From Ignavibacteriales bacterium (GTDB lineage Bacteria > Bacteroidota > Ignavibacteria > Ignavibacteriales > Ignavibacteriaceae), in assembly GCA_020061995.1 (NCBI GenBank), contig JAGUXE010000284.1, forward strand, positions 1-23,575: a stretch of DNA of 23,575 nucleotides, given 5' to 3'. The notes beneath the pieces were generated by a model. The model made no database searches and had not been told where the DNA came from. It worked only from the letters and a program-made list of their open reading frames with translations. The position numbers and the translations under genes were made by a program. This document shows, piece after piece, positions 1 to 8,416 of this stretch. The stretch's first letter is position 1. Each line of letters opens with the position of its first letter.

Positions 1-1
1 A

Positions 2-2050
2 AATGGAAGTGTTACTGGGATGTTCATTAAAGATTCTGTAGTTTACATCTTTGGCACTTTCTCTAAAGTCGGAGATTCGGTTAGAACACGAGTTGCTGCA
101 ATAAAATTGGCGAATGGTGAGATATTACCCTGGAAGGTAAATATAACATTTCCTTCTCAAATTAATGGTATTATAGCAATCGATTCATTGGTTTACATTT
201 ATGGACTCTTTTATCAAGTCCAAAATCAAAACAGGAATAATCTTGCAGTTGTAACTAGTCAGAATGCAACACTTCAGCCACTCAGTATTGAATGCGGCTC
301 TGAAGGTATAACCGGTGCTATTGTCTTAGATAAAAGTATTTTTATTTCAGGTATCTTCGTGTCTGTAAATGGACAACCGAGAAAATACTTGGCCAAATTG
401 AACCGTTTTACTGGCGAGTTATTACCCTACTCACTCAATATTGAGCAGGGATATGCAAAAGAAATTGCACTATTTGGAAAGAATCTATTATTAACAGGAA
501 CTTTCACTTCGATAAACGATTCTTCCAGGAAAGGGTTTGCAGTTCTTGATACTGAGTTAGGCATAGTGAAAGGAGAAAGGTTGAATGATACTATTGGAAT
601 TGTTTCAGATCTTCAAATTATTGATAATGATAAAGTTTTGTTCCATTGTTCCAGGGTAATCAGTCACTACGTGTTGTATAACCAAAAAATAATGCTATCT
701 GATGGATTAAACTTTGAATCGGCAATTAATTTGATTGAATATAATGGTAAACCAATCCTAACATCCTCATATAAGCAGAATACTCTTTTTATTGGGGGTG
801 AATTTCGGAGTTTTCCTAACTTCCACTCAGGCGTGCTTGCTGTATTAAATAAAAATCTGATGAGTTACTCACCATTCCCATTTAAAATAAATGGGGCAGT
901 AACTGACTTACAAATATTCGAGAAGGAGTTGTTTATAGTCGGCGACTTTTATTTTAATGGCGATGAAAATTCTAAACATCAAATAAGTAAAATCAATTTG
1001 GAAAAAAAAGAAGTCGACACTCTTTGGCCGGCAGTTAGTGGGTATATAAACAAAGTCTATGTTAAAGATTCTGTAATCATTATTGTTGGAAACTTTACTG
1101 TGGTTGGTGATTCGGCACGAAGATATATTGCCATGTTAGATTTTTCGGGAAAAGTAATCGGTACGGATTTATTGTACAATAATTCCAATATTTCTGTTAA
1201 TTGTGCAGAAAAAGTGGATTCAATTCTTTTTATTGGGGGAGATTTCCAAGCAATTAACGGTATAACACGAAATTCATTTGCTGCATTCTCTATAAATTCA
1301 GGTGAATTACTGGACATCGCTCCAAATTTTAAAAATTCATACGGGTCCCCCGCAATTCATTTTATTAAAGAGCATAACGGAAATTTATTCGTTGCAGGAA
1401 ATTTTCATAATGTCTATTCTAATTCAAGAGCCTATTTGGCTGCATTCGATTTGAATGGGTTTCACTTAACCACTTGGTCCCCCAGACCTGACGGGCAAAT
1501 TTATCATTTCTCAATAGATAGTGCAAAAAACATTATGTATTTAGCAGGAAGCTTTGCAAAAATCAGCAGTCAACTAAACTGGCACTTCGGTGCAATTAAT
1601 TTTACCAGCGGAGCGCCGATGCCCATATTTTACAATGCGAATGGAATAGTGAATAATACTTTTTGCTATAACAATGAGGTTTATATAAACGGTTACTTCA
1701 GCAAAATAAACAACTATCAAATTAATGGTATATATTGGTTTACTAACGAGGTATCAGCAGTAAAAGAAGAGTCAATAACTACTGAAATAGAAATGATGCT
1801 TCAGCAAAACTATCCGAATCCTTTTAATCCAACTACTACAATTAGCTACCAAATTCCAAGGCAAGGATTTGTGACAATAATGATATATGACATTCTAGGT
1901 AAGCAAGTAAAAATTTTAGCTAACGAAGAAAAACAAGCAGGAAAGTATAGTGTGCAATTTGATGCATCGAAACTATCAAGCGGTATTTATTTTTGTGAAC
2001 TTAAATTTAACGGGAATAAATTGACTAAAAAACTTTTATTAATGAAGTAG
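2..2050 (+). CDS. Secreted T9SS cargo protein with propeller-like repeats (5' partial)
   Basis: The reading frame is open to the left edge of the window (codons from base 2), so the first visible ATG at 20 is probably internal and the N-terminus, including any signal peptide, is missing. About 680 residues remain. Most of it is a diverged repeat of about 50 residues: a G-x-F segment (GTFSKV, GLFYQV, GIFVSV, GTFTSI, GNFTVV, GDFQAI), then R-x-x-x-A and a strand pair. This resembles delta-60/DUF5122-type propeller repeats of large secreted proteins. The last 80 or so residues form a type A T9SS sorting domain: NYPNPFNPTTTISYQIP, then SSGIYFCELK and a terminal KKLLLMK. It is expected to be exported, carried through the T9SS and released or anchored at the surface. 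Binding partners are unknown. The sorting domain is certain; the propeller fold is inferred from the repeat pattern. Confidence 0.9.
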   Translation, partial: NGSVTGMFIKDSVVYIFGTFSKVGDSVRTRVAAIKLANGEILPWKVNITFPSQINGIIAIDSLVYIYGLFYQVQNQNRNNLAVVTSQNATLQPLSIECGSEGITGAIVLDKSIFISGIFVSVNGQPRKYLAKLNRFTGELLPYSLNIEQGYAKEIALFGKNLLLTGTFTSINDSSRKGFAVLDTELGIVKGERLNDTIGIVSDLQIIDNDKVLFHCSRVISHYVLYNQKIMLSDGLNFESAINLIEYNGKPILTSSYKQNTLFIGGEFRSFPNFHSGVLAVLNKNLMSYSPFPFKINGAVTDLQIFEKELFIVGDFYFNGDENSKHQISKINLEKKEVDTLWPAVSGYINKVYVKDSVIIIVGNFTVVGDSARRYIAMLDFSGKVIGTDLLYNNSNISVNCAEKVDSILFIGGDFQAINGITRNSFAAFSINSGELLDIAPNFKNSYGSPAIHFIKEHNGNLFVAGNFHNVYSNSRAYLAAFDLNGFHLTTWSPRPDGQIYHFSIDSAKNIMYLAGSFAKISSQLNWHFGAINFTSGAPMPIFYNANGIVNNTFCYNNEVYINGYFSKINNYQINGIYWFTNEVSAVKEESITTEIEMMLQQNYPNPFNPTTTISYQIPRQGFVTIMIYDILGKQVKILANEEKQAGKYSVQFDASKLSSGIYFCELKFNGNKLTKKLLLMK

Positions 2051-2459
2051 AGAATTAACAAAGGAAAAATCATTCAGACTGGAAACAGGAAAGTGGAAGA
2101 ATGATATTGGAGTAAATTATCAATAAAGGGACAACCGAAATTAATTAAAATTAATAATTAAAAATCTAATTACAAAAAGTTTGTCATGACTTATTTCTTC
2201 ACAACTTCCACCGGAAACGGATTTAGATATCGGGGAAAGATGACCACATTTTACGGATGTGAAAATGGATTGTTATCTCCTTTGTATGTCCCTCAAAATA
2301 GAATCAGTCGTATAATAATCTCGGCATTGCAAAACTACATTTTACCGAAATCTGAGGATATGTCGAGTCTTGGCCATTATTTTTTAAATACTACTTCGAA
2401 TAAGACACTCAATATTATATCAGATTAAACACCAATAAATAATAATCAAAGGGGAAAAA
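2051..2459. other. Intergenic gap, no convincing gene
   Basis: A 409-bp AT-rich stretch. An 80-codon frame (2186-2428, +) is open, but no ribosome binding site precedes its ATG, no domain is recognisable, and it ends just before the well-formed Shine-Dalgarno of the next gene. I see no clear terminator after the T9SS gene. The AAAGGGG before 2460 belongs to the following gene. Confidence 0.5.
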
Positions 2460-3200
2460 ATGAAATCACATCCAAATCGTTTAATGTCAAGCTTGTCGAT
2501 ATTAATTTTATTGTTATTTCCGAATATAGCTTACACACAATCTGAAAATGAAAATAGTAATTGTGACAAAATAGATTTACAATTATTACAGATAAGTTTT
2601 ATTAATGAAACAGCGTTATATTATCACTTTCCATTAAATGGAAATTTTTCACTTCGATCAGGAATAAGTGTGTTTTGGAATTATGAAGAGAAAAAAGATG
2701 GTGAAGGTTATTCGAGGGATTTTGATGGACCTTCATATAACCGGGAACAAAAAACGACTGATATGGGGATAAATAATAATTATGAAATTATTTTATCTTC
2801 TCAATTATTATATAATCTGAACGAGTATAAATACGCAAAAGTGTATTTAGGTGTAGGACCATCTTTAATATACTCTTTAATGAAATACGCAAGCAACGCT
2901 TCATATTACACTGACACCACATTTTCAAGATATGGAGATGAATTAGAGGCTACGACTCTCGGAATTGGCCCTTCTATTTCAATTTTAATTAAAACCCATC
3001 TTTATAGTAGTATATCATTAGTCTCAGAATATAATTTCTCGGCATTTTATATTTGGGTCAAAGAAAACAGTAGATCAAGAACTGAATCTAAATATTCTGA
3101 TACATATCAATATTCTCGCAATTATGAAGCGAATAGGGAATCAAGCGGATGGAAATTGAGATTTAGTAATGTAAGGGTTGGTTTATTAATCGCACTTTAA
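2460..3200 (+). CDS. Exported protein, probable outer-membrane beta-barrel
   Basis: A 246-aa protein of unknown function. The start is supported by an AAAGGGG ribosome binding site 5 bases upstream of the ATG. The N-terminus is a typical signal peptide, with a hydrophobic run (LSILILLLFPNIAYT) and a likely cleavage after about residue 26. The mature part has alternating short polar/aromatic strands separated by turns, including YAKVYLGVGPSLIYSL, GIGPSISILIKTHLYSSISL and a final FSNVRVGLLIAL. The GVGPSL/GIGPSI strands are typical of small 8- to 10-strand outer-membrane barrels of Bacteroidota. A low-complexity polar loop rich in Ser, Arg and Tyr lies near residues 200-225. It sits upstream of two shorter proteins of similar design. 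The barrel assignment is inferred from strand pattern only. Confidence 0.8.
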   Translation: MKSHPNRLMSSLSILILLLFPNIAYTQSENENSNCDKIDLQLLQISFINETALYYHFPLNGNFSLRSGISVFWNYEEKKDGEGYSRDFDGPSYNREQKTTDMGINNNYEIILSSQLLYNLNEYKYAKVYLGVGPSLIYSLMKYASNASYYTDTTFSRYGDELEATTLGIGPSISILIKTHLYSSISLVSEYNFSAFYIWVKENSRSRTESKYSDTYQYSRNYEANRESSGWKLRFSNVRVGLLIAL

Positions 3201-3393
3201 AATATGTGAGTTAAGAAGAACCTCTCAACATCCTAAAATCTAAGAAATAAACGAATTAGAAAGTGTGTTGAGTGTTTTAATATTTACCAACTCGTTTGGG
3301 TAAATAAAAGGGAATCCACAAATAATAATTAACACAGAGCTTCTGTTTTAACAATTTGTAATGATTATTCGAAATATCAAGTTTTAATAACCT

Positions 3394-3885
3394 ATGAAAA
3401 ACATAATTTTCACAATAATTGTGGTCTTCTTTTCTCTTTCTCAAATTAAAGCGCAATCGGAGATTGAATTGAAACCTATAAATAGATCAACATCTATATT
3501 CTTAAGCATCGGGTCTTTGCAAATCCTTTGTGTTGGCACCTCATTTCAAATAAATGAGAAATACTCAGTTGGTCTGGTTTCAAGTCTTTATGGTTTAGCT
3601 GGCGGTTATTATGCCCCAAATGCAACTTTTGGTTTGGGTTTTAGAGGAACCTATTATTTTAGTCCGGATGGCAAAGGAAAATTTCTCTGGGTAAATAATA
3701 TCAGCGCCGATATTGAATACTTATTTCCGGTTGGGGTGGGGGTAGAGTGTATTATCGGGAGAGATTGTATTATCGGGAAAGGTTTAGGTTTTAATTGGGG
3801 TTTCGGTTTATCAATGAGTACTCACACAAAGGCAAATGTTTTGGTTGCACCCGCATTCAAATTGGGTTTTCACATAGATTTGTAG
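3394..3885 (+). CDS. Exported small beta-barrel-like protein
   Basis: A 163-aa protein of no recognised family. The signal peptide is clear (MKNIIFTIIVVFFSLSQIKAQ, cleavage after KA-Q or nearby). The remainder is made of amphipathic strands with glycine-rich turns (ATFGLGFRGTYYFS, GLGFNWGFGLSMS, APAFKLGFHIDL), which suggests a small outer-membrane barrel like its neighbours. No good ribosome binding site precedes the ATG. An 18-bp tandem duplication at 3745-3780 makes the peptide repeat ECIIGR/DCIIGK, which puts two cysteines in the predicted barrel. It lies 46 bp before the next gene on the same strand, so the two may be co-transcribed. Confidence 0.75.
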   Translation: MKNIIFTIIVVFFSLSQIKAQSEIELKPINRSTSIFLSIGSLQILCVGTSFQINEKYSVGLVSSLYGLAGGYYAPNATFGLGFRGTYYFSPDGKGKFLWVNNISADIEYLFPVGVGVECIIGRDCIIGKGLGFNWGFGLSMSTHTKANVLVAPAFKLGFHIDL

Positions 3886-3931
3886 GGTACATATGTTGGA
3901 AATAGATTAATGTTATCACAATTAGTAAAAA

Positions 3932-4414
3932 ATGAAAATAATTTTAACATTCTTTTTAGTATCAATTTTACAATTCACTGCTTTAGCTCAACAACCGAAA
4001 CCTGCTAATCCGGAGGATGATTTTGGATGGTTTACCATTGGCTTTGGAGTTGGGAGTAAGTTAGATTTTGCATCTGTGTTAAGTGCAAATTTTGGTCGGG
4101 AGGATTTTTTGCAATTTGCACTTCATTCCAATTCTGATATTTTTTCAGATGGTGTTTCTTCAATTTCGGTTTGTTATGGTAAATCTATAGTGGGCGACCT
4201 TTCCAGAGTTGCATTCTCAGTTGGTCCGTCATTAGTATCCGACAACGATAATAGTGTTGTCCGATTTAGAACATTCGGGGTTTTAGCTAATCTTCAATTA
4301 ATTTATACACCTGTTAAAGAATTGGGTTTAGGATTAGATCTTTTTTACAATCTGAATTTTAAGCAAAATATTGCGGGTGTTTCTTTAACATTTGTATTCG
4401 AAGGGAATAAGTAA
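3932..4414 (+). CDS. Exported small beta-barrel-like protein
   Basis: A 160-aa protein without a recognised family. The N-terminal signal peptide (MKIILTFFLVSILQFTALAQ) ends in a standard A-x-A-Q type site. The mature region begins with a short proline-rich stretch and continues as strands with FTIGFGVGSK, VCYGKSI, FSVGPSLV and a final GVSLTFVFEG, ending on an aromatic strand as outer-membrane barrels often do. Its length and layout match the preceding 163-aa protein, so the pair may be distant paralogues. A hairpin with a short T run follows about 95 bp downstream and probably ends this transcription unit. Function unknown. Confidence 0.75.
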   Translation: MKIILTFFLVSILQFTALAQQPKPANPEDDFGWFTIGFGVGSKLDFASVLSANFGREDFLQFALHSNSDIFSDGVSSISVCYGKSIVGDLSRVAFSVGPSLVSDNDNSVVRFRTFGVLANLQLIYTPVKELGLGLDLFYNLNFKQNIAGVSLTFVFEGNK

Positions 4415-4775
4415 GATTTTACAAATTCTTGTAATCACGCTAAACTCAATTACACTTGATAATATAACAACAATTTGAAATATCACGTCGTTGGTATGAA
4501 GGAGGGAAGACACTATATTGGAAATTTATAGTGTTTTAACGGGTGCTCCATTTAAATCCAAAATTACTCATGTAATTGCAAAACAGCTAATCAAAATCAA
4601 TATTATGAATATAGCCTTAATAACCTCATTCAAGTTGTGGAATTAGGTTGAAGCTATGTGCCAGAGTTTTTAGTTAGTTGTTATTAATAATTAATCCCAT
4701 AATTTGCCCTCTCCTTTTTTGGGGGTAAAAATCTGATTTATTATTTTCACGCCAGACATAATTGAAAGTTTTTAG
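4415..4775. other. Intergenic gap upstream of the LytTR regulator
   Basis: A 361-bp AT-rich gap without coding potential. It contains the terminator-like hairpin at 4508-4537. Closer to the regulator there is a TTG about 20 bp ahead of TAATTTG (near 4678-4707), which is one base short of the Bacteroidota -33/-7 promoter spacing and only weakly suggestive. I see nothing else. Confidence 0.4.
4508..4537 (+). terminator. Probable Rho-independent terminator
   Basis: Perfect 8-bp inverted repeat ACACTATA / TATAGTGT around a 9-base loop, followed by TTTT. It lies downstream of the barrel gene ending at 4414. The stem is A+T rich, so the efficiency is uncertain. Confidence 0.5.
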
Positions 4776-5633
4776 GTGGATGAACTTTTAAGACTATTTA
4801 ACCGTCCTTGCCGAATTATAGATTCTGCATCAGAGAAAATTATTATTGCGGTAAGTTTTGGCTTTTTTATTTTTCTCTTTCTATGGGTTTTCGAACCTTT
4901 CGGTTTAGATAAGATCACTCTAAATAAACCTCTTTATTTCTCGGGATATGGGTTAATCACAACATTCGTTATTTTGTTTAATACTTTTGTGTTGTTCAAA
5001 ATCTTCAAAAACTTTTTTCGACCGGAAAATTGGAATGTTTGGAAAAGTATTGTGCATAATTTTATGATGATTTTTCCGATTGCGCTCCTTAACTGGGCTT
5101 ATTTTCATTGTTGCGAAAAACCGGGAGACTTGGATTATTCCTTCCTGAATTTTATTTTCATGACATTAGCCGTTGGAGTTTTTCCCAGTATTTTTTTAGG
5201 ACTCTTTTCTGAACATCATCTCAGAAGAAAAAACGAATTACTCTCTGAGATGGTTAATAAACAATTCCGCGAAAGAAATCATTCTGAAGAAAAAATCCAA
5301 AACGAAACAGTCAATTTCTCGAACTCATCTCTTACACTCACTATTGACAAAGTATTATTCGTAAATTCGATGGGGAATTATGTGACTATTTACTTTTGGA
5401 ATTCGGATGAAGTAAAAAAAGAGGTCATCCGATCTACAATGAAACAAATTGAAACTGATTTGCTAAAATTTAATAAAATTGTTCGATGTCATAAATCTTA
5501 TTTTGTTAATTTATCTAAAGTTGTCGGAACATCCGGAAATGCAAGATCTTTGTATCTGAATCTTACAAATACTGATATTTCTATTCCTGTATCCAGAACT
5601 TTTACAAATCAGATACTTTCCCACTTAAAATAG
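4776..5633 (+). CDS. Membrane-anchored LytTR-family transcription regulator
   Basis: A 285-aa regulator. Four hydrophobic segments (about residues 22-42, 55-77, 89-110 and 122-144) are followed by a short charged linker and a LytTR DNA-binding domain (about 185-285). That domain carries the family hallmarks: FVNSMGNYVTIYF, then VRCHKSYFVNLSKV and IPVSRTF. There is no receiver domain, so this is the Bacteroidota type in which the membrane part, not phosphorylation, is presumed to sense the signal. The start is GTG at 4776, directly after an in-frame TAG, so no longer N-terminus is possible; no early in-frame ATG exists and the ribosome binding site is weak. It stands 134 bp ahead of a TonB-dependent receptor, and that gap holds phased direct repeats of LytTR-operator layout. 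The regulator probably controls the receptor gene. Confidence 0.88.
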   Translation: MDELLRLFNRPCRIIDSASEKIIIAVSFGFFIFLFLWVFEPFGLDKITLNKPLYFSGYGLITTFVILFNTFVLFKIFKNFFRPENWNVWKSIVHNFMMIFPIALLNWAYFHCCEKPGDLDYSFLNFIFMTLAVGVFPSIFLGLFSEHHLRRKNELLSEMVNKQFRERNHSEEKIQNETVNFSNSSLTLTIDKVLFVNSMGNYVTIYFWNSDEVKKEVIRSTMKQIETDLLKFNKIVRCHKSYFVNLSKVVGTSGNARSLYLNLTNTDISIPVSRTFTNQILSHLK

Positions 5634-5640
5634 TTTCCCG

Positions 5641-5700
5641 TTTGTCACATCAAGAGGGGATATGTGGCTTTTTATCACAAAAAGTCAGCGCTTTATCACA
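5641..5700 (+). promoter_or_regulatory. Candidate LytTR operator: three 9-bp direct repeats
   Basis: Copies of TTTRTCACA at 5641-5649 (TTTGTCACA), 5671-5679 and 5692-5700 (both TTTATCACA). The last two are exactly 21 bp apart start to start, with a 12-bp spacer, which is the layout known for LytTR regulators such as AgrA. The first lies 30 bp from the second, roughly three helical turns. The base sequence does not match the AgrA consensus, so the assignment rests on architecture and on the adjacent LytTR gene. Confidence 0.55.
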
Positions 5701-5703
5701 TTC

Positions 5704-5736
5704 TTAGACTTATTAAAAATTTATAATTTAATTTTG
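5704..5736 (+). promoter_or_regulatory. Candidate promoter of the TonB receptor gene
   Basis: TAATTTTG at 5729-5736 fits the Bacteroidota -7 element TAnnTTTG. The expected -33 TTG is degenerate (TTA near 5704), as is common in activated promoters. The last operator repeat ends at 5700, directly against the -33 region. The ribosome binding site at 5756-5762 leaves room for a short leader. Confidence 0.45.
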
Positions 5737-5767
5737 AGCAATAAATTTCATTAACAAAGGGGTGAAA

Positions 5768-8275
5768 ATGTCAAGGTTACTACCTGTTTTATTTATACTG
5801 CTCGTCTCAATAACTTCCGCCCAAAAAGGAGTGGTAGTCGGAAGAATTATTGATGCGTCGAACAAAGAAGTTTTATTAGGAGCAAATATTCTTGTAAAAG
5901 AAATGGATGGAGTTGGTACGGCAACTGATATTAACGGAAGATTCAGTTTAAAATTACCTTCCGGAGTTTATTCGATAGCAGTAAGTTTGATCGGATATAA
6001 ATCTGTTGTAAAAACTGATATAATAGTTCGTTCGAATAGTGAATATTTTGTTGAAGTTTCTCTTTCTCCAACTTCAGTCGAGCTAAATGAGGTAACTGTT
6101 TTTGCAGATTATTTTGATAAAACGATAAATGAAAATAACTTAAGTACATTATCATTAGCGGTTGAAGAAGTGCGCCGTTCTCCAGGTTCTATGGGGGATT
6201 TTCAGCGGATACTTCAGGCAATGCCCGGAGTTTCTTTTTCAAGTGATCAAACAAATGAACTTTTGGTAAGAGGTGGCTCACCCAATGAAAATCTTACAAT
6301 ACTTGATGGTATGGAGCTTCATTCAACTAATCATTACCCGAATCAACTAAATTCCGGTGGACCTATCAATATGATTAACACCGATTTAATTCAAGATATT
6401 AAGTTTTCATCCGGTGGCTTTATCGCAAAGTATGGTGATAAACTTTCTGCATTTACAAATATTGAAACCCGGGAAGGAACCCGCTCAAAATATTTTTCCG
6501 GACAAGTTGATATGAATATGGCAGGAATAGGAACTGTTCTCGAGGGAAGAATAGGTGACGGGAAAGGTTCGTGGTTAATTTCGGCTAGAAAAAGTTATAT
6601 CGATTTAATTGCAAGCAGTTTCGGTTTAACTTCAACTCCTTTTTATTATGACGGACAATTTAAAGTAACATATGATCTAAATACTTCGCACAAAATAAGT
6701 TGGACGGGAATTTATGGTCATGACCGAATTGATGTTGTAGGTAAATCAGATGTCGTATATAAGGAAAAAGCAAATCAAAGAGACTCAGTTGATTATGAAG
6801 ATATATATGTTTATCAATCACAATGGGCAACCGGTTTGACGCTTAAAAGTCTTTGGTCAAAAAAAATGTATTCTGATATTACATTTTATGCGAACAGCTA
6901 TAAACACAAATTTGATGTAAAAAGTGTATTTACTGAGCGTCAATTCAACTCGAACGGAAACCTCGGCTCAACAAAAGATATTGCGAGCCGACAAATATTC
7001 TATGAAGAATCGTCAACAACAGAAGCAGCACTTCGTGCAAATTTCGGTTATGTATTTAACAACTTTCATAAAATTGAATTCGGGGCTTCACTGAAATCAG
7101 CTTCTATTTCAAACGACTTTTTTATTGATGCTGATACAGTTCGTTATGATTTGAATAATGACGGATTTTTTTCCTCCGATTTTACTGTTGATCCTATTAT
7201 AGTCAATCCGGCTTCAGCATTTGCTTTCAATAAAAATCTTGGTGATGAAAACAAAAGTTATTTTTATCTAAATAATAGCCTAAATTTTTTTAATGAAAGA
7301 TTGGTACTTAATGTCGGATTACGTTATGATTATTTCTCTTTCAGCCAAAAAGGGAATGTCTCACCAAGAATTTCTGGAAGTCTTTACCTACAGCCTTCAA
7401 TAACAAGTATCAATTTTTCTTATGGCGAATATTATCAAACGCAAGCATATCCGATATATTGGGATAGATTCAATTCGGGAGTAAATCAATATTTAGAAAA
7501 CTCACATGCCACACATTTTATCGCAGGGATTGAACATATATTAAATGAGGGCCTGAAACTGAATGCTGAAGCATTCTATAAAAAGTATAATAAACTTCCT
7601 ATCTCTGAAAGATTTGTTAATTTTAATGACAGAACTTTCAGATCGGAAAAGTATTTAAGTCTTGGAGAACAAAAAATCTATGGATTTGATTTTTTACTTC
7701 AGCAAAAATTTGTTAAAGATATCTATGCAACAATTGGTTATTCAAGAATGTGGTCGCACATAAATGATCTCAGAATCGGGTATGAAGGTAAATCATATAT
7801 CTCTGAATATGACTTCCCTCATATCTTTAACATAGTTGTTGGTAAGAGTTTTAATAACGCCCGGTCAGAATTAGATAAAATGAACTTTGTGGTTAAGTAC
7901 GCAAGTATGTTGTTACCCTTTTCCGATGACATGGAAATAAGTTTTCGATGGCGATATGCAACCGGTTCACCTTATACAGAAAGAGTTTTTTCGACTTCTG
8001 AACAGCACAGAAGCGGAGGTACGAGTTGGACAAATGGGGGTTGGGTTGAATCAGATAATATCAATGGGAAACGCTATCCCGCTTATCACAGATTAGATAT
8101 TGGTATGAACAGTCGCTTTAACTTTGATTGGGGAAACTTAGTTTTTGTATTCTCTATACAGAATGTTTATAATCATAAAAACATAGCAGCATATAGATAT
8201 AATTCTGATGGCACGATTGATACTATTTACCAATTTTCATTACTTCCGGTTGCAGGAATAGAGCTTGAGTTCTAA
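5768..8275 (+). CDS. TonB-dependent outer-membrane receptor with carboxypeptidase-regulatory-like domain
   Basis: An 835-aa receptor. I chose the ATG at 5768 because AAAGGGG (5756-5762) stands 5 bases before it; the GTG at 5762 overlaps that ribosome binding site. Signal peptide about residues 1-18. A CarboxypepD_reg-like beta-sandwich follows (about 20-100: VVGRIIDASNKEVLLGANI, DINGRFSLKLPSG, IGYKS). The plug domain is at about 110-230 (LQAMPGVSFSS, LLVRGGSPNENLTILDGMEL) and the 22-strand barrel runs to the aromatic C-terminus GIELEF. It imports or binds a large ligand at the outer membrane using TonB energy. No SusD-like partner is adjacent, and its length is shorter than SusC receptors, so the substrate cannot be named. 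Control by the upstream LytTR regulator is likely. Confidence 0.93.
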   Translation: MSRLLPVLFILLVSITSAQKGVVVGRIIDASNKEVLLGANILVKEMDGVGTATDINGRFSLKLPSGVYSIAVSLIGYKSVVKTDIIVRSNSEYFVEVSLSPTSVELNEVTVFADYFDKTINENNLSTLSLAVEEVRRSPGSMGDFQRILQAMPGVSFSSDQTNELLVRGGSPNENLTILDGMELHSTNHYPNQLNSGGPINMINTDLIQDIKFSSGGFIAKYGDKLSAFTNIETREGTRSKYFSGQVDMNMAGIGTVLEGRIGDGKGSWLISARKSYIDLIASSFGLTSTPFYYDGQFKVTYDLNTSHKISWTGIYGHDRIDVVGKSDVVYKEKANQRDSVDYEDIYVYQSQWATGLTLKSLWSKKMYSDITFYANSYKHKFDVKSVFTERQFNSNGNLGSTKDIASRQIFYEESSTTEAALRANFGYVFNNFHKIEFGASLKSASISNDFFIDADTVRYDLNNDGFFSSDFTVDPIIVNPASAFAFNKNLGDENKSYFYLNNSLNFFNERLVLNVGLRYDYFSFSQKGNVSPRISGSLYLQPSITSINFSYGEYYQTQAYPIYWDRFNSGVNQYLENSHATHFIAGIEHILNEGLKLNAEAFYKKYNKLPISERFVNFNDRTFRSEKYLSLGEQKIYGFDFLLQQKFVKDIYATIGYSRMWSHINDLRIGYEGKSYISEYDFPHIFNIVVGKSFNNARSELDKMNFVVKYASMLLPFSDDMEISFRWRYATGSPYTERVFSTSEQHRSGGTSWTNGGWVESDNINGKRYPAYHRLDIGMNSRFNFDWGNLVFVFSIQNVYNHKNIAAYRYNSDGTIDTIYQFSLLPVAGIELEF

Positions 8276-8368
8276 ATTATTATTCATATTCGATTCCCAT
8301 TGTTACTCATCTGGGATTAGTACAATGAAGGAAAATAGGGTTGAATTGATGACGCTTTGTTAAATAAA

Positions 8369-8412
8369 ATATTGGGGCTGTTACTGGCAGCCCCCAATAT
8401 CAATTTTAGTTT
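8369..8412. terminator. Bidirectional terminator between convergent genes
   Basis: GC-rich inverted repeat ATATTGGGGCTG (8369-8380) / CAGCCCCCAATAT (8388-8400) with a 7-base loop and one bulged C. It is followed by ATTTTAGTTT on the plus strand, and by ATTTTATTT when read on the minus strand. It lies between the TonB receptor (+) and the symporter (-) and can serve both. Confidence 0.75.
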
Positions 8413-8416
8413 ACTG

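Noticed and set aside
2186..2428. 80-codon open frame on the plus strand in the gap after the first T9SS gene
   Set aside because: No ribosome binding site, no signal peptide or known domain, and its composition fits chance opening in AT-rich DNA. It could be a real small gene, but nothing supports it.
3282..3305. Hairpin ATTTACC / GGTAAAT as a terminator for the barrel gene ending at 3200
   Set aside because: Seven AT-rich base pairs, a bulge, and no T run on the plus strand.
5762..5767. GTG at 5762 as the start of the TonB receptor
   Set aside because: It overlaps the AAAGGGG ribosome binding site; the ATG at 5768 has correct spacing.
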